Position numbers and translations under genes: made by a program. From NCBI GenBank assembly GCA_964017155.1, contig OZ024862.1, forward strand, positions 26,755,433-26,819,432: a DNA stretch of 64,000 nt. The letters are read 5' to 3'. Below the pieces are notes generated by a model. That model worked only from the letters and a program-made list of their open reading frames with translations. It searched no databases and was not told the origin of the DNA. Of this stretch, positions 1-8,278 are shown piece after piece; position 1 is the first letter of the stretch; every line of letters begins with the position of its first letter. This DNA comes from Oasisia sp. SBJ-2009 (lineage: Eukaryota; Annelida; Polychaeta; Sabellida; Siboglinidae).

Positions 1-239
1 CTGTTCAAGTTGAACATATGCAAAGAACGTTTACCAAACAACACATCATATAACCTTTAATCATTACATGTTAATCATTTTATTTAACCAGAATAATTAT
101 GTAATAATAATCAATCAATATAAACAAAGTGAATTCTTATTTAATGTTATCAGTAACTACTGATATATCTTGGTCAATAAACCATGATAAAGAAAACAAT
201 ATTTAAATTATGTGTTAATGATTTTGAAATTATACATAC

Positions 240-291
240 CATCGAGATCTGACCACTGTTTGGTCGAGTCTGATGCCCCTCGCCAAAATAA
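240..291 (-). CDS. Putative second coding exon of the same unidentified gene
   Basis: This is a 52-base minus-strand block between an acceptor (GTCTTCAG at 292-293) and a strong donor (GATG/GTATGT). Joined in phase to the 748-829 exon it continues as VILARGIRLDQTVVRSR. All three frames are open over this short block, so the frame rests on the upstream exon. The joined stretch DEEFYSVILA then RLDQ faintly resembles a GoLoco motif (acidic-F-F-x-L-L then R-x-D-x-Q), but the spacing is short. I would not name the gene on that basis. The rest of the gene would lie beyond the left edge. Confidence 0.35.
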
Positions 292-747
292 CTGAAGACT
301 GGCAGACCTATCAAAATGGAATTGTCTATCTGTTATAATAATGTCAATAATAACATGTCATAAATCACGTTATCTTAGTTTTTAAATATGCACATCATGA
401 CTTGTAATGACGATACTATTTACAGATGTGACATGTAGGCAATATTTTAGAAAAGTCACAAACTGGTAAGTTATGTATCAAGTCAAGAATGTCCAAGTCT
501 ACACAAAAAGAACCCCTTTATTCTGCAATAAATATGCAGGGGTAGGCATAATGCAAAGTTGAGCAATCACTGTGTTCAAACAAGAATAACTCAAAAACTA
601 AACAGAATTCCTCTGTACATCCATGTGTACTTTCACAAACACGCACATACACGCTCGCTCGCATGCATGCATGCATTCACATACACATGCACACAACCAA
701 ATCATAATATAAATAGCTTGATTTATAACAATAAAAATTTAACAAAC

Positions 748-829
748 CTGAATAAAATTCTTCATCAGGAAAATGAGTAGCTGGTTCCTCTCTTGTGTTT
801 CTCGAACGGTTTGACTTCTGTGTCGCCAT
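748..829 (-). CDS. Putative first coding exon of an unidentified minus-strand gene
   Basis: On the minus strand an ATG at 829 opens 27 codons reading MATQKSNRSRNTREEPATHF and then PDEEFYS. The frame ends in phase 1 at a plausible donor (TTCAG/GTTTGT, exon end 748). A consensus acceptor (CTTACAG) lies at 854-855, so the transcribed exon would be 748-853 with 24 bases of 5' UTR. I do not recognise the family. The peptide is short, polar and basic, and nothing on the plus strand competes. This is a splice-pattern prediction only. Confidence 0.4.
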
Positions 830-853
830 AACAGGTTCAATTTATGAATCAGC

Positions 854-1540
854 CTGTAAGAAAGAAATGTTTATAGCTGAAAAGTACATAAAAATGTATT
901 GACCTGTTCAAGGATTCATCTGGTGGAAGCGTGGATATACTACATCTATCGGAACATAAAAAAAAATTCAGATATTTTTTTAACAAAAATTCTTTGCAAG
1001 AGTAAAAATAAATTGTTCCATGAAGTAATTGCAGAAATGAAGGTTTCAGCCTTTGATCTGTGCTCTGCCTACGTAATTGTCTGATAACTATCTACAGGTA
1101 GCTCCTGACATCACATGGCAGTTTGCCTCGATCACAATGTAATTATATATTTTATAAACAACGACAATAATGTTTGCATTAATTGACTTTTGCGTTTTTA
1201 TCAAACCTGTTAACCCTTTTACATAGTTTTATGCTTGATCCTGTACTACATGGACACTTGTAAACATCACAATTTAAAACACATTATTTGTTGTACAAGC
1301 ATTGTTGTTGTAACACCAGCAACAGTAGGCTACATTTAACAAAACATTATAAATTTATTATTTTCAGCAAACATGATGGCTTTAAAATTTGTATCATTTT
1401 GCATAAAATGTCTCCAATGAAAGACATTTTCCAGAGTTGTTCCATTAAAACAATTTCCTGGGTTGCTGTATTGTGAAACATTTTCCTGCGTTGACATTCC
1501 ACTGATGTGTATGTTCCAAATATATGCCACTGGACTTAGA
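854..1540. other. Non-coding stretch, upstream of the minus-strand gene
   Basis: AT-rich sequence with no exon, repeat or RNA gene that I can support. It lies upstream of the putative minus-strand first coding exon and ends where the CR1 element begins. The exact 5' end of that element could not be fixed because no target-site duplication was found by eye. Confidence 0.4.
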
Positions 1541-1651
1541 AGAAATTTTCTAAACTACTGTGTGAAAGTAGGACAGTGGGGGAATTTCAGAAACAAATCT
1601 GAAATGTTGGATTGAGAAAGGGGAGTGCCCTACACCAAGGGCAAGGCTATT

Positions 1652-2449
1652 ATGCCATATAGTGTGGAATGCGGAGTAGTAGAGAAGGAGGGAGGGACAA
1701 GGGGACAGGAGATGATAGAAGTAGATGCGACAGGAGGAAAGACGAAGGGAAGAAAGGAACTGAGAGTAGATATGACCAAACGGAAGTCAATAACAAGGAA
1801 GATGTCAGGAAGAAAAGAGACAGGAAAGAAAGGAACAGAGAAAGCGGCAGGGGGGAAAGTCAGCAACCAGGGAGATGCAAAACGGAGGAGCTACTCTGAA
1901 GCAGTGATCGAGGGTGCATTGAGAACAGAAAGGGTTTTTATGGGCGACTCAATTTTGCGAAAGACGGACAAGACGTTAAACAAAGGAGAAGATGTTGTTG
2001 TTTGTCTTCCGGGCGCTCGGATTGAGCATGTGACAGATAGGGTAGAGAACGTGTTGGGGCATGGCCAGGGAGGATCGATATTAGTACATGTAGGGACGAA
2101 CAATGCAGACAGGGAGGGGACAACTAGAATAGTGCAAAGATACAGACAGTTGGTAGGGAAACTGAAGAAGACAAGAGTTGAACAGATCATTATCTCAGGA
2201 ATCTTGCCAGTAATCGGAGGAAGGGGAGCAACCTATAGAAACTGTAAGAGGATGGCAATCAATGCTCTGGTGGAGCAGATGTGTGAAGGAGAAGGAGTTG
2301 GATTTGTAGATTTGTGGGGATACTTTGTTGGGAAGGAAGATATGTACGTGAGAGATGGCCTCCATCTAAGCGGAAAGGGCGCAGCAGTGTTCTCCGAGAA
2401 CCTGCTTCAATCTATGGACAGAGGAACAGGTTGCAATTTTTTAAACTAG
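1652..2449 (+). CDS. CR1 ORF1: basic N-terminus plus SGNH/GDSL esterase-like domain
   Basis: The frame is open from at least 1625, and the first ATG is at 1652 (265 residues). The first 85 or so residues are rich in Lys, Arg, Glu and Gly, consistent with nucleic-acid binding. The C-terminal part carries the SGNH hydrolase blocks: FMGDSIL (block I, nucleophile Ser), VHVGTNNADR (block III, Asn) and DGLHLSGKG (block V, Asp and His). Esterase domains of this kind are known from ORF1 of CR1-clade LINEs, where the role is thought to be lipid or membrane association, though this is not settled. It ends at TAG 2447-2449, directly preceded by a T TTA AAC heptamer. ORF2 is in the -1 frame. Confidence 0.85.
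   Translation: MPYSVECGVVEKEGGTRGQEMIEVDATGGKTKGRKELRVDMTKRKSITRKMSGRKETGKKGTEKAAGGKVSNQGDAKRRSYSEAVIEGALRTERVFMGDSILRKTDKTLNKGEDVVVCLPGARIEHVTDRVENVLGHGQGGSILVHVGTNNADREGTTRIVQRYRQLVGKLKKTRVEQIIISGILPVIGGRGATYRNCKRMAINALVEQMCEGEGVGFVDLWGYFVGKEDMYVRDGLHLSGKGAAVFSENLLQSMDRGTGCNFLN
2440..2446 (+). promoter_or_regulatory. Candidate -1 ribosomal frameshift slippery heptamer
   Basis: The bases T TTA AAC sit in the ORF1 reading frame (codons TTA AAC at 2441-2446) immediately before the ORF1 stop at 2447. This is the classical X XXY YYZ heptamer, and a -1 slip enters ORF2 exactly. I see no convincing pseudoknot in the next 40 bases, so stimulation is unproven. Confidence 0.5.
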
Positions 2450-5325
2450 TTTCGCAGGGGGGATACACAGAGAAGCCAAATACTAGAGGCATAGCTAAAG
2501 ACAGCAAAAAGAAATCAGCAAAAAACAGCCTGGAAAGCCCTACGAAATTTGGTTATAAATGTGTTTGTTTAAATGCAAGGAGCATAGTAAACAAAAGAAA
2601 TGAACTAAACATTATGGTAGAAGATATTGACCCTCACATAATAGGTATAACTGAATCTTGGGCCACCCCCGATATATCAGATGCCGAATTAGGAATGACA
2701 GGATATGTAATGTTTAGGAAAGATAGATTAGGAAGAAGGGGAGGCGGAGTTATTTTATATATTAAAGAATCCATCCAGGCTTATGAAATAAAATTAGAAA
2801 AAGAAGCAGAATGTGAAGCTGTCTGGTGTAACATAGTTACAGGAAACTCAACATTAACTGTTGGGTTAGTTTATCGTAGTCCAAACATAAGCATAGAAGA
2901 GAATGAAAAAATGCACAACGCTATAAAAGAAGTGAGTAAACGGGACTGTATTATTATGGGGGATTTTAACCATGGGCATATAAAGTGGACATCTCTACAG
3001 AGTCCTGGGAGAGAGGATCAAGAGTTTTTAAATTTAGTACAAGATAGTTTCCTTTTTCAACATGTGTTAGAACCAACCAGGGACAAGAACGTGTTGGACA
3101 TAGTTTTGAGCTCACAGAAGGAATTTGTTGATAATGTCAATATATGTGAGCCACTGGGATGTAGTGATCATAACCAGATACATTTTATCATCAAAGTAAA
3201 AGGAGAACGGAACAGAAAAATACGGTACAGGAAAAATTTTCACAAAGGAAGATATAAGGACATGAGGGAATATTTAGCGAAGATAGACTGGAATAACACA
3301 CTGAAGAATAAGACAGCAACTGAATGCTGGAATATCTTAAAGAGGGAAATTGACTGCGTCGTTGACAAATTTGTCCCCTTGAAAAAACAAGGGAAAAGGT
3401 CAAAGAAGAAACACTTATCGAAGGAAGCCATTAGAAAAATCAAGTACAAGCAAATGATGTGGAAGACATATAGACATACTGGAAGTGAAGAAGACTATGC
3501 CATTTATAAAGAAGCACTTAATCAAGCTACAGCTGAAATTAGAAATTCGAAGAGAAGCTATGAACAAAAAATAGCTTTCAACATAAAACATGACAGCAAG
3601 AGTTTTTATGCGTATGTTCGAAGTAAACAGAAAGTTCAAGATAAGGTCGGGCCACTAGAAGGTAGTGATGGAAACATAATAACGGAGGGATTCTTAATGG
3701 CAGAAAACCTAAATGAATACTTTAGTTCGGTGTTTACCAGGGAAGATATTAGTACATTACCAGTACTAGAGACTAAGTTCGAAGGGAGAGAGTGTGACTA
3801 TTTAGGACAACTAACTGTAACCCAAAAAATGGTAGCTATGAAAATAAGAGATATGAAGGATAATAAATCACCAGGAGTGGATGGGATTCCTCCCAAATTA
3901 CTACTGGAAATTGTAGAACAAATTAGCATACCACTTGCAACAGTGTTCAATTTGGCATTAGAGGAAGGAGTGGTTCCGGTAGAATGGAAAGAAGCAAACA
4001 TCATACCATTATTTAAAAAAGGATCAAGAAGCAAGTCAGAGAACTATAGACCAGTGAGTTTAACATCGGTGATTTGTAAACTATTAGAAAGACTAATTAA
4101 AGATCACTTGGTTGATTTTCTTGTTAAAAATAAATTGATAAACACATCTCAACATGGGTTTTTAAAAGCGAGGTCATGCTTAACAAATATGTTATGTTTT
4201 TTGGAAGATGTCACAAAGTGGGTAGATGAGGGATCACCAGTAGATATAATCTACTTAGATTTTAAAAAAGCCTTTGACAAAGTGCCACACCAAAGATTAC
4301 TACTTAAACTAAAGGCCCATGGCATAGGAAATAGTATGATTAACTGGATAGAAAAATGGCTTATTGATAGAAGACAAAGAGTAGTAGTTGATGGGGAGGT
4401 TTCAAATTGGAAATCTGTTTTGAGTGGAGTACCGCAAGGATCAGTATTGGGACCTATTTTATTCTTAATATATATCAATGATTTGGATGATGACGTAACA
4501 AGCAAGGTGTTGAAGTTTGCGGACGACACAAAAGTGTTTAGGAAAATAAAAAGTGATGCAGATAGACAGCATTTACAAGATGATCTAAATAAGTTGATAG
4601 AATGGTCTGAGAAATGGCAAATGCTGTTTAACTTTGGAAAGTGTAAGTGCCTCCACACAGGACATGGGAATGAAAATGCACAATATACAATGGGTGGTAC
4701 TGTACTAAATACTACTGTAAAGGAAAAGGACTTAGGTTTAACCATTAGTGCTGACATGAAGGTATCAGAGCAGTGTGGAATTGCAGCAGCGAAGGCAAAC
4801 CAAATTCTTGGATTAATTAGGCGAAATATAGTATACAAAGAAAAAGAACTAATAATACCGCTTTATAAAACAATAGTTAGGCCTCATTTAGAATATTGTA
4901 TACAAGCATGGAGGCCATATCGCAAGAAGGATATTGATATGCTAGAAAGAGTACAAAGGAGAGCAACAAAAATGATACCAAAACTCAGGAATATTAGTTA
5001 TGAAATGCGTCTAAAAGAATGTGGTCTAACAACACTAGAAACCAGAAGATTGAGAGGAGATCAGATTGAGGTTTTTAAAATATTGAATGGGTATGAAAAT
5101 ATTGACAGAAATATTTTTTTCACGGTCAAGGAAGAGAGAAGGACTAGAGGACATGGAGTTGCATTAGCAAAGAAGCAGTGTAGACTAGATATTAGAAAAT
5201 TTTCATTTTCCCAAAGAATAGTAAACGAATGGAACAAATTATCAGCTGATTGTGTAGGTGCTAGAAGTGTTAATATGTTTAAAAATAAAATTGACATATA
5301 CCTAAGACGGGCAGGGTATACTTAG
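2446..5325 (+). CDS. CR1 ORF2: endonuclease and reverse transcriptase polyprotein
   Basis: This is an uninterrupted frame (open back to at least 2314, ending 5325) encoding the retrotransposition enzyme for target-primed reverse transcription. AP-endonuclease motifs run in order: LNARSI, ITESW, GGGVILYIKE, VYRSPN, MGDFN and GCSDH. Reverse transcriptase motifs follow: SPGVDGIPPKLL, a YRPVSLTS palm block, LDFKKAFDKVPH, SGVPQGSVLGP and the catalytic FADDT. A C-terminal region ends FKNKIDIYLRRAGYT. No ATG occurs in this frame until NELNIM, already inside the endonuclease, so a conventional start is missing. The start given here (2446) is where a -1 slip on the ORF1 heptamer would enter the frame. 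Reinitiation or a non-AUG start are alternatives. Confidence 0.88.
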   Translation, partial: LVSQGGYTEKPNTRGIAKDSKKKSAKNSLESPTKFGYKCVCLNARSIVNKRNELNIMVEDIDPHIIGITESWATPDISDAELGMTGYVMFRKDRLGRRGGGVILYIKESIQAYEIKLEKEAECEAVWCNIVTGNSTLTVGLVYRSPNISIEENEKMHNAIKEVSKRDCIIMGDFNHGHIKWTSLQSPGREDQEFLNLVQDSFLFQHVLEPTRDKNVLDIVLSSQKEFVDNVNICEPLGCSDHNQIHFIIKVKGERNRKIRYRKNFHKGRYKDMREYLAKIDWNNTLKNKTATECWNILKREIDCVVDKFVPLKKQGKRSKKKHLSKEAIRKIKYKQMMWKTYRHTGSEEDYAIYKEALNQATAEIRNSKRSYEQKIAFNIKHDSKSFYAYVRSKQKVQDKVGPLEGSDGNIITEGFLMAENLNEYFSSVFTREDISTLPVLETKFEGRECDYLGQLTVTQKMVAMKIRDMKDNKSPGVDGIPPKLLLEIVEQISIPLATVFNLALEEGVVPVEWKEANIIPLFKKGSRSKSENYRPVSLTSVICKLLERLIKDHLVDFLVKNKLINTSQHGFLKARSCLTNMLCFLEDVTKWVDEGSPVDIIYLDFKKAFDKVPHQRLLLKLKAHGIGNSMINWIEKWLIDRRQRVVVDGEVSNWKSVLSGVPQGSVLGPILFLIYINDLDDDVTSKVLKFADDTKVFRKIKSDADRQHLQDDLNKLIEWSEKWQMLFNFGKCKCLHTGHGNENAQYTMGGTVLNTTVKEKDLGLTISADMKVSEQCGIAAAKANQILGLIRRNIVYKEKELIIPLYKTIVRPHLEYCIQAWRPYRKKDIDMLERVQRRATKMIPKLRNISYEMRLKECGLTTLETRRLRGDQIEVFKILNGYENIDRNIFFTVKEERRTRGHGVALAKKQCRLDIRKFSFSQRIVNEWNKLSADCVGARSVNMFKNKIDIYLRRAGYT

Positions 5326-5491
5326 ATAGATAGGTTGGACTCTCGATAAGCCAAACGGCTTCCTTGTCCACCTGCCATCTAGAGTTGATTCTCTAGGTGG
5401 CAATCTTGTTAAATCTTGTTAAATGCAATATGATTTCATGCCATGGGGGAAAACATTATTATATTATATATTATGTATATACAACTGTATG

Positions 5492-5617
5492 TTATTTACA
5501 ATGTTGGCTTAATACAAAGCTCTGTTACAAACAAACATCTGCCTTGTCATTTACAGCAAACTAGCCACGATTCCGAGTAATTAAATCCACAATATCAGCA
5601 GGAGCACTGTCTCAAAT
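5492..5617 (+). repeat. Dispersed repeat, copy 1 of a family seen twice here
   Basis: About 125 bases from GTTATTTACAATGTTGGCTT to the GGAGCACTGTCTCA region match 12213-12325 in the same orientation. They share the core ACATCTGCCTTGTCATTTAC followed by AGCAAACTAGCCA. This copy has about 20 extra bases near its left end. It is not tRNA-like and has no coding content. The family is unknown. Confidence 0.7.
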
Positions 5618-6129
5618 AAAATACATTATGCCGGAAATACGTTTTTAAAGTAACTTTTAGTGTTAAAAGTATACAATGATTTATATATGCAAACATGTAT
5701 ATCACCTCAGCCGCAGCCCAGTTGTATTCAGAAATGCGATGGCATCGTAAAACAGTTTCTATTTTCCTTAATTCCGTATTTATCTCATTGTGAAACTATA
5801 ATTGTCGAAAATGAAACCCTGTCAAAAGCAGGGGAATTCCCATTGTCACGTGGTGATTTCCTTCGAATCGCCTTTCGATGTCAGCAGCGTTATTCGTTTC
5901 AAATCCGGCAGGTAGCGGCACTTCATGACTTGCTAGTTTTAACAGTTCTACAAATTTGTGTTAAAATAGATTTTAGTAAGTTTGAAATTAATGTAAATGA
6001 AGCGTTATTTTCTGAGACAGATTCTTTTCATTGAATATTTAAACTATTTGTTACAGTTCGATCTTCTGCAAAAAGAAATAATTTAAACGTGAAACGTAGT
6101 TCATATATTAACCTGTAGATGTCAGGGTT
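5618..6129. other. Non-coding flank upstream of DIS3L2
   Basis: There is a chance open frame on the plus strand, but no recognisable protein, exon pair or repeat. I see nothing further to annotate. Confidence 0.4.
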
Positions 6130-6529
6130 TGACGAGTTCGTTTAGAGCCGACTTCGAACGTTGTTGATTGCACAATAAGCTGTAAGTGTAGTATCATAAC
6201 TGCTTATCGCTTAATGTCAGACTGTTTTGTTAGATTGCTGACCGCGTTTTGCACGCAAGTCACAGCGGTTGAAACTAAAGTTCGCCGAAACTCGGGGTGT
6301 ACGTCCTAATTTAAAGACCCATACTTTCAAACGACCTGCCAGACTCTGAGACTGCCCCAGTCCAGAGCCGAGGCTGAGCCGAGGCACTACAATCGATGAA
6401 TTGGGTTCAATACTACTACTGCTACTTGAAGCTGATGTCTGTTTTAATTTTAGGCCAGGGCTAGGTTCAAGCTTCAAAGCAAAGCGTAGTGAACGGAGGA
6501 AAACGTACGGAGCAATAATTGTTTATCTG
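6130..6529 (+). promoter_or_regulatory. DIS3L2: Candidate DIS3L2 promoter and 5' non-coding exon
   Basis: This stretch is richer in G+C and CpG than its surroundings and ends in a strong splice donor (TTATCTG/GTGAGT, exon end 6529). The first DIS3L2 coding exon has a good acceptor only 19 bases before its ATG. An upstream non-coding exon is therefore expected, and this is the best candidate. The transcription start could not be placed. Confidence 0.35.
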
Positions 6530-6780
6530 GTGAGTGATGCCGACTATGTTGTGTCTTGAAATAAGGAAATGCGCGCAGCTCGAGGTAATGTAAAATGTTT
6601 AACTATTATTTCATGAGTAGTAGTTAGCATGCATGCATATGCAGTCAGTAATGCTTTTGGGATATTGTCCAAGGTTTCTCGTACCATTAGTATGTGTTCA
6701 TTGCCTTTAAGGCTTTTTGTACGTAAGATAGGCAAAATCTGCCATTACCACAGTCGAAACCAGTGCACTGTGTGAATGCA

Positions 6781-7580
6781 ATGGTTACATCATGGTTAGA
6801 TTATTGCAAAGCACTCTTGTATGCTATGTCTGCAGTAAACAGTGCATGTCTACAATAAATGCACAATTTGATGGCCAGACTGATTCTGCGTCTTTCACGT
6901 AGTGACAGCTGCAAGCTATATGAACTTCAATGGCTACCCATAGGCATAGCACAGAGTTGAATTCAAGTTACTTGTTCATGTACATACGTACGTATGTACA
7001 TTCAAAGCCATGGACAATGATTATTAACTAGCGAGAGTACTGCGCTCTGTGATCAGTAAGCCAGTAGTGCTGGGTGTAGTAATGCCAGGTTTGAAGTAAA
7101 GCGCACTTGTATCAAGGCTGGGGACAGTTCATCCACTGTCGCTGCTGCGTCCCTATGAAACACTTTACTAAATGTTGTTAAACCTTGTGACACTCTCGTC
7201 AGTTTCAATTCTCGTCTGAAGACAAATTTCTTTTGCATCAGTCTCATTCTAGAAGAATGTTCACTGAATATTCATGATTTACAATTCATCCATCATCATT
7301 CATGTATATATCATATTTTGTAGTAAATGTTTTAGTTAGTCAAATTATTTATGATTATTATTAATTGTACTCTATTTGGACATTCTACATAATTCAGTAT
7401 GTATTATTTTATTCTTATTGCTACTAGTATATTAAATGATATATATATTCATATTTTGTTAAATTATTATTTATTGCAATTCTACCATTTTATGTATTTC
7501 AATATGTTGTGATGCACCACAAACAATATTAGATGTGGCGATGTGTAAAACAGAACATTATTTATGATTATTATTATAAC
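6781..7580 (+). mobile_element. Degenerate 3' end of a LINE, inside putative DIS3L2 intron 1
   Basis: Broken frames recall the last part of a LINE reverse transcriptase: RLILRLSRSDSCKLYELQWL near 6872-6932, then SSSTVAAASL, NTLLNVVKPCDTLVSFNSRL and KTNFF near 7130-7230. The canonical Trp-Asn is mutated to stop-Asn. An AT-rich 3' UTR follows, with a GTGGCGATGTGTAAAA tail. It is a 5'-truncated fossil with several stops. Confidence 0.65.
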
Positions 7581-8040
7581 AGGAGATAGTAATTGTTTTG
7601 AATACATACAATTTAGTCAATTCAGTAATTTCAGTGTGTGCATTTGTCTGTTGTGACATAGAATTGAACCAAGTAATTATTTGTTGTGCCTACCAGGTAA
7701 TTTATATCTAAGACATATTTTTTATAAAGATTTTTCACATATAATCAGAATGGAATTACTCTTTGAGTGCATGCACATGCTGTTGTTTTCTTGCATAATA
7801 ACATATTTATTAATCAGTTTACAATGTTTTTTAATCTGTTACGTCATGGCACAGTCACAGGTATAAAGCACAGGGCATAATATTTGTTGATGACTTAATG
7901 ATGCACCATTGCAAATGATTTGGGTTTAGGAGTATATATGTACATTGGCATTGTCCCGCAGAAAGAAATGCCTGTTCTGCGTGTATGCTGTCAGTGAGGG
8001 CTATTGTTTTGGCTGTTGTAGATTTCCCTCTATCGGTGCC

Positions 8041-8166
8041 ATGTCGGCTGCTGGAGAAGTTCAGGTGGAAGAGTCTGCTGCAGGGCAGCGTAAAAGGCCG
8101 CGTAACCGGAAAAAGAACAAAAACAGACATTCATCTAACACTGATAGCAATGACGGCACCAACGAG
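8041..8166 (+). CDS. DIS3L2: DIS3L2 coding exon 1
   Basis: The ATG has good context (GGTGCCATGTCGG) and opens [20 protein letters not shown], followed by a basic run RNRKKNKNR. Phase 0 at donor GAG/GTATTT. An acceptor (GGCTGTTGTAG) 19 bases before the ATG implies an upstream non-coding exon. Confidence 0.85.
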
Positions 8167-8237
8167 GTATTTGTAGCAGGCATGTATAATTATATAGATG
8201 TTTCCCACACCGTGATGTAAGAAACACATATACACGT

Positions 8238-8278
<41 letters not shown>

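Larger units (their letters stand above)
1540..5424 (+). mobile_element. CR1-type non-LTR retrotransposon, near full length
   Basis: The element has the standard two-ORF plan: a basic ORF1 with an SGNH/GDSL esterase-like domain, then an ORF2 with apurinic endonuclease and reverse transcriptase. Both frames are free of stops, so the copy is young or recently active. After the ORF2 stop there is a short 3' UTR containing an inverted repeat (CTAGAGTTGATTCTCTAG region, 5380-5398). It ends in two copies of a 10-base unit (TCTTGTTAAA, about 5403-5422), as CR1-like elements end in short tandem repeats rather than poly(A). The 5' boundary is approximate. The element lies between the putative minus-strand gene and the DIS3L2 promoter region. 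Confidence 0.85.

Noticed and set aside
2314..2446. Starting ORF2 at 2314
   Set aside because: That codon is GTG within ORF1 and the first part of the frame is an out-of-frame overlap of the esterase coding region. No ATG precedes the endonuclease, so I entered the frame at the slippery site instead.
5660..6034. 124-codon plus-strand open frame upstream of DIS3L2
   Set aside because: Composition and sequence look non-coding, with no family resemblance or exon partner.
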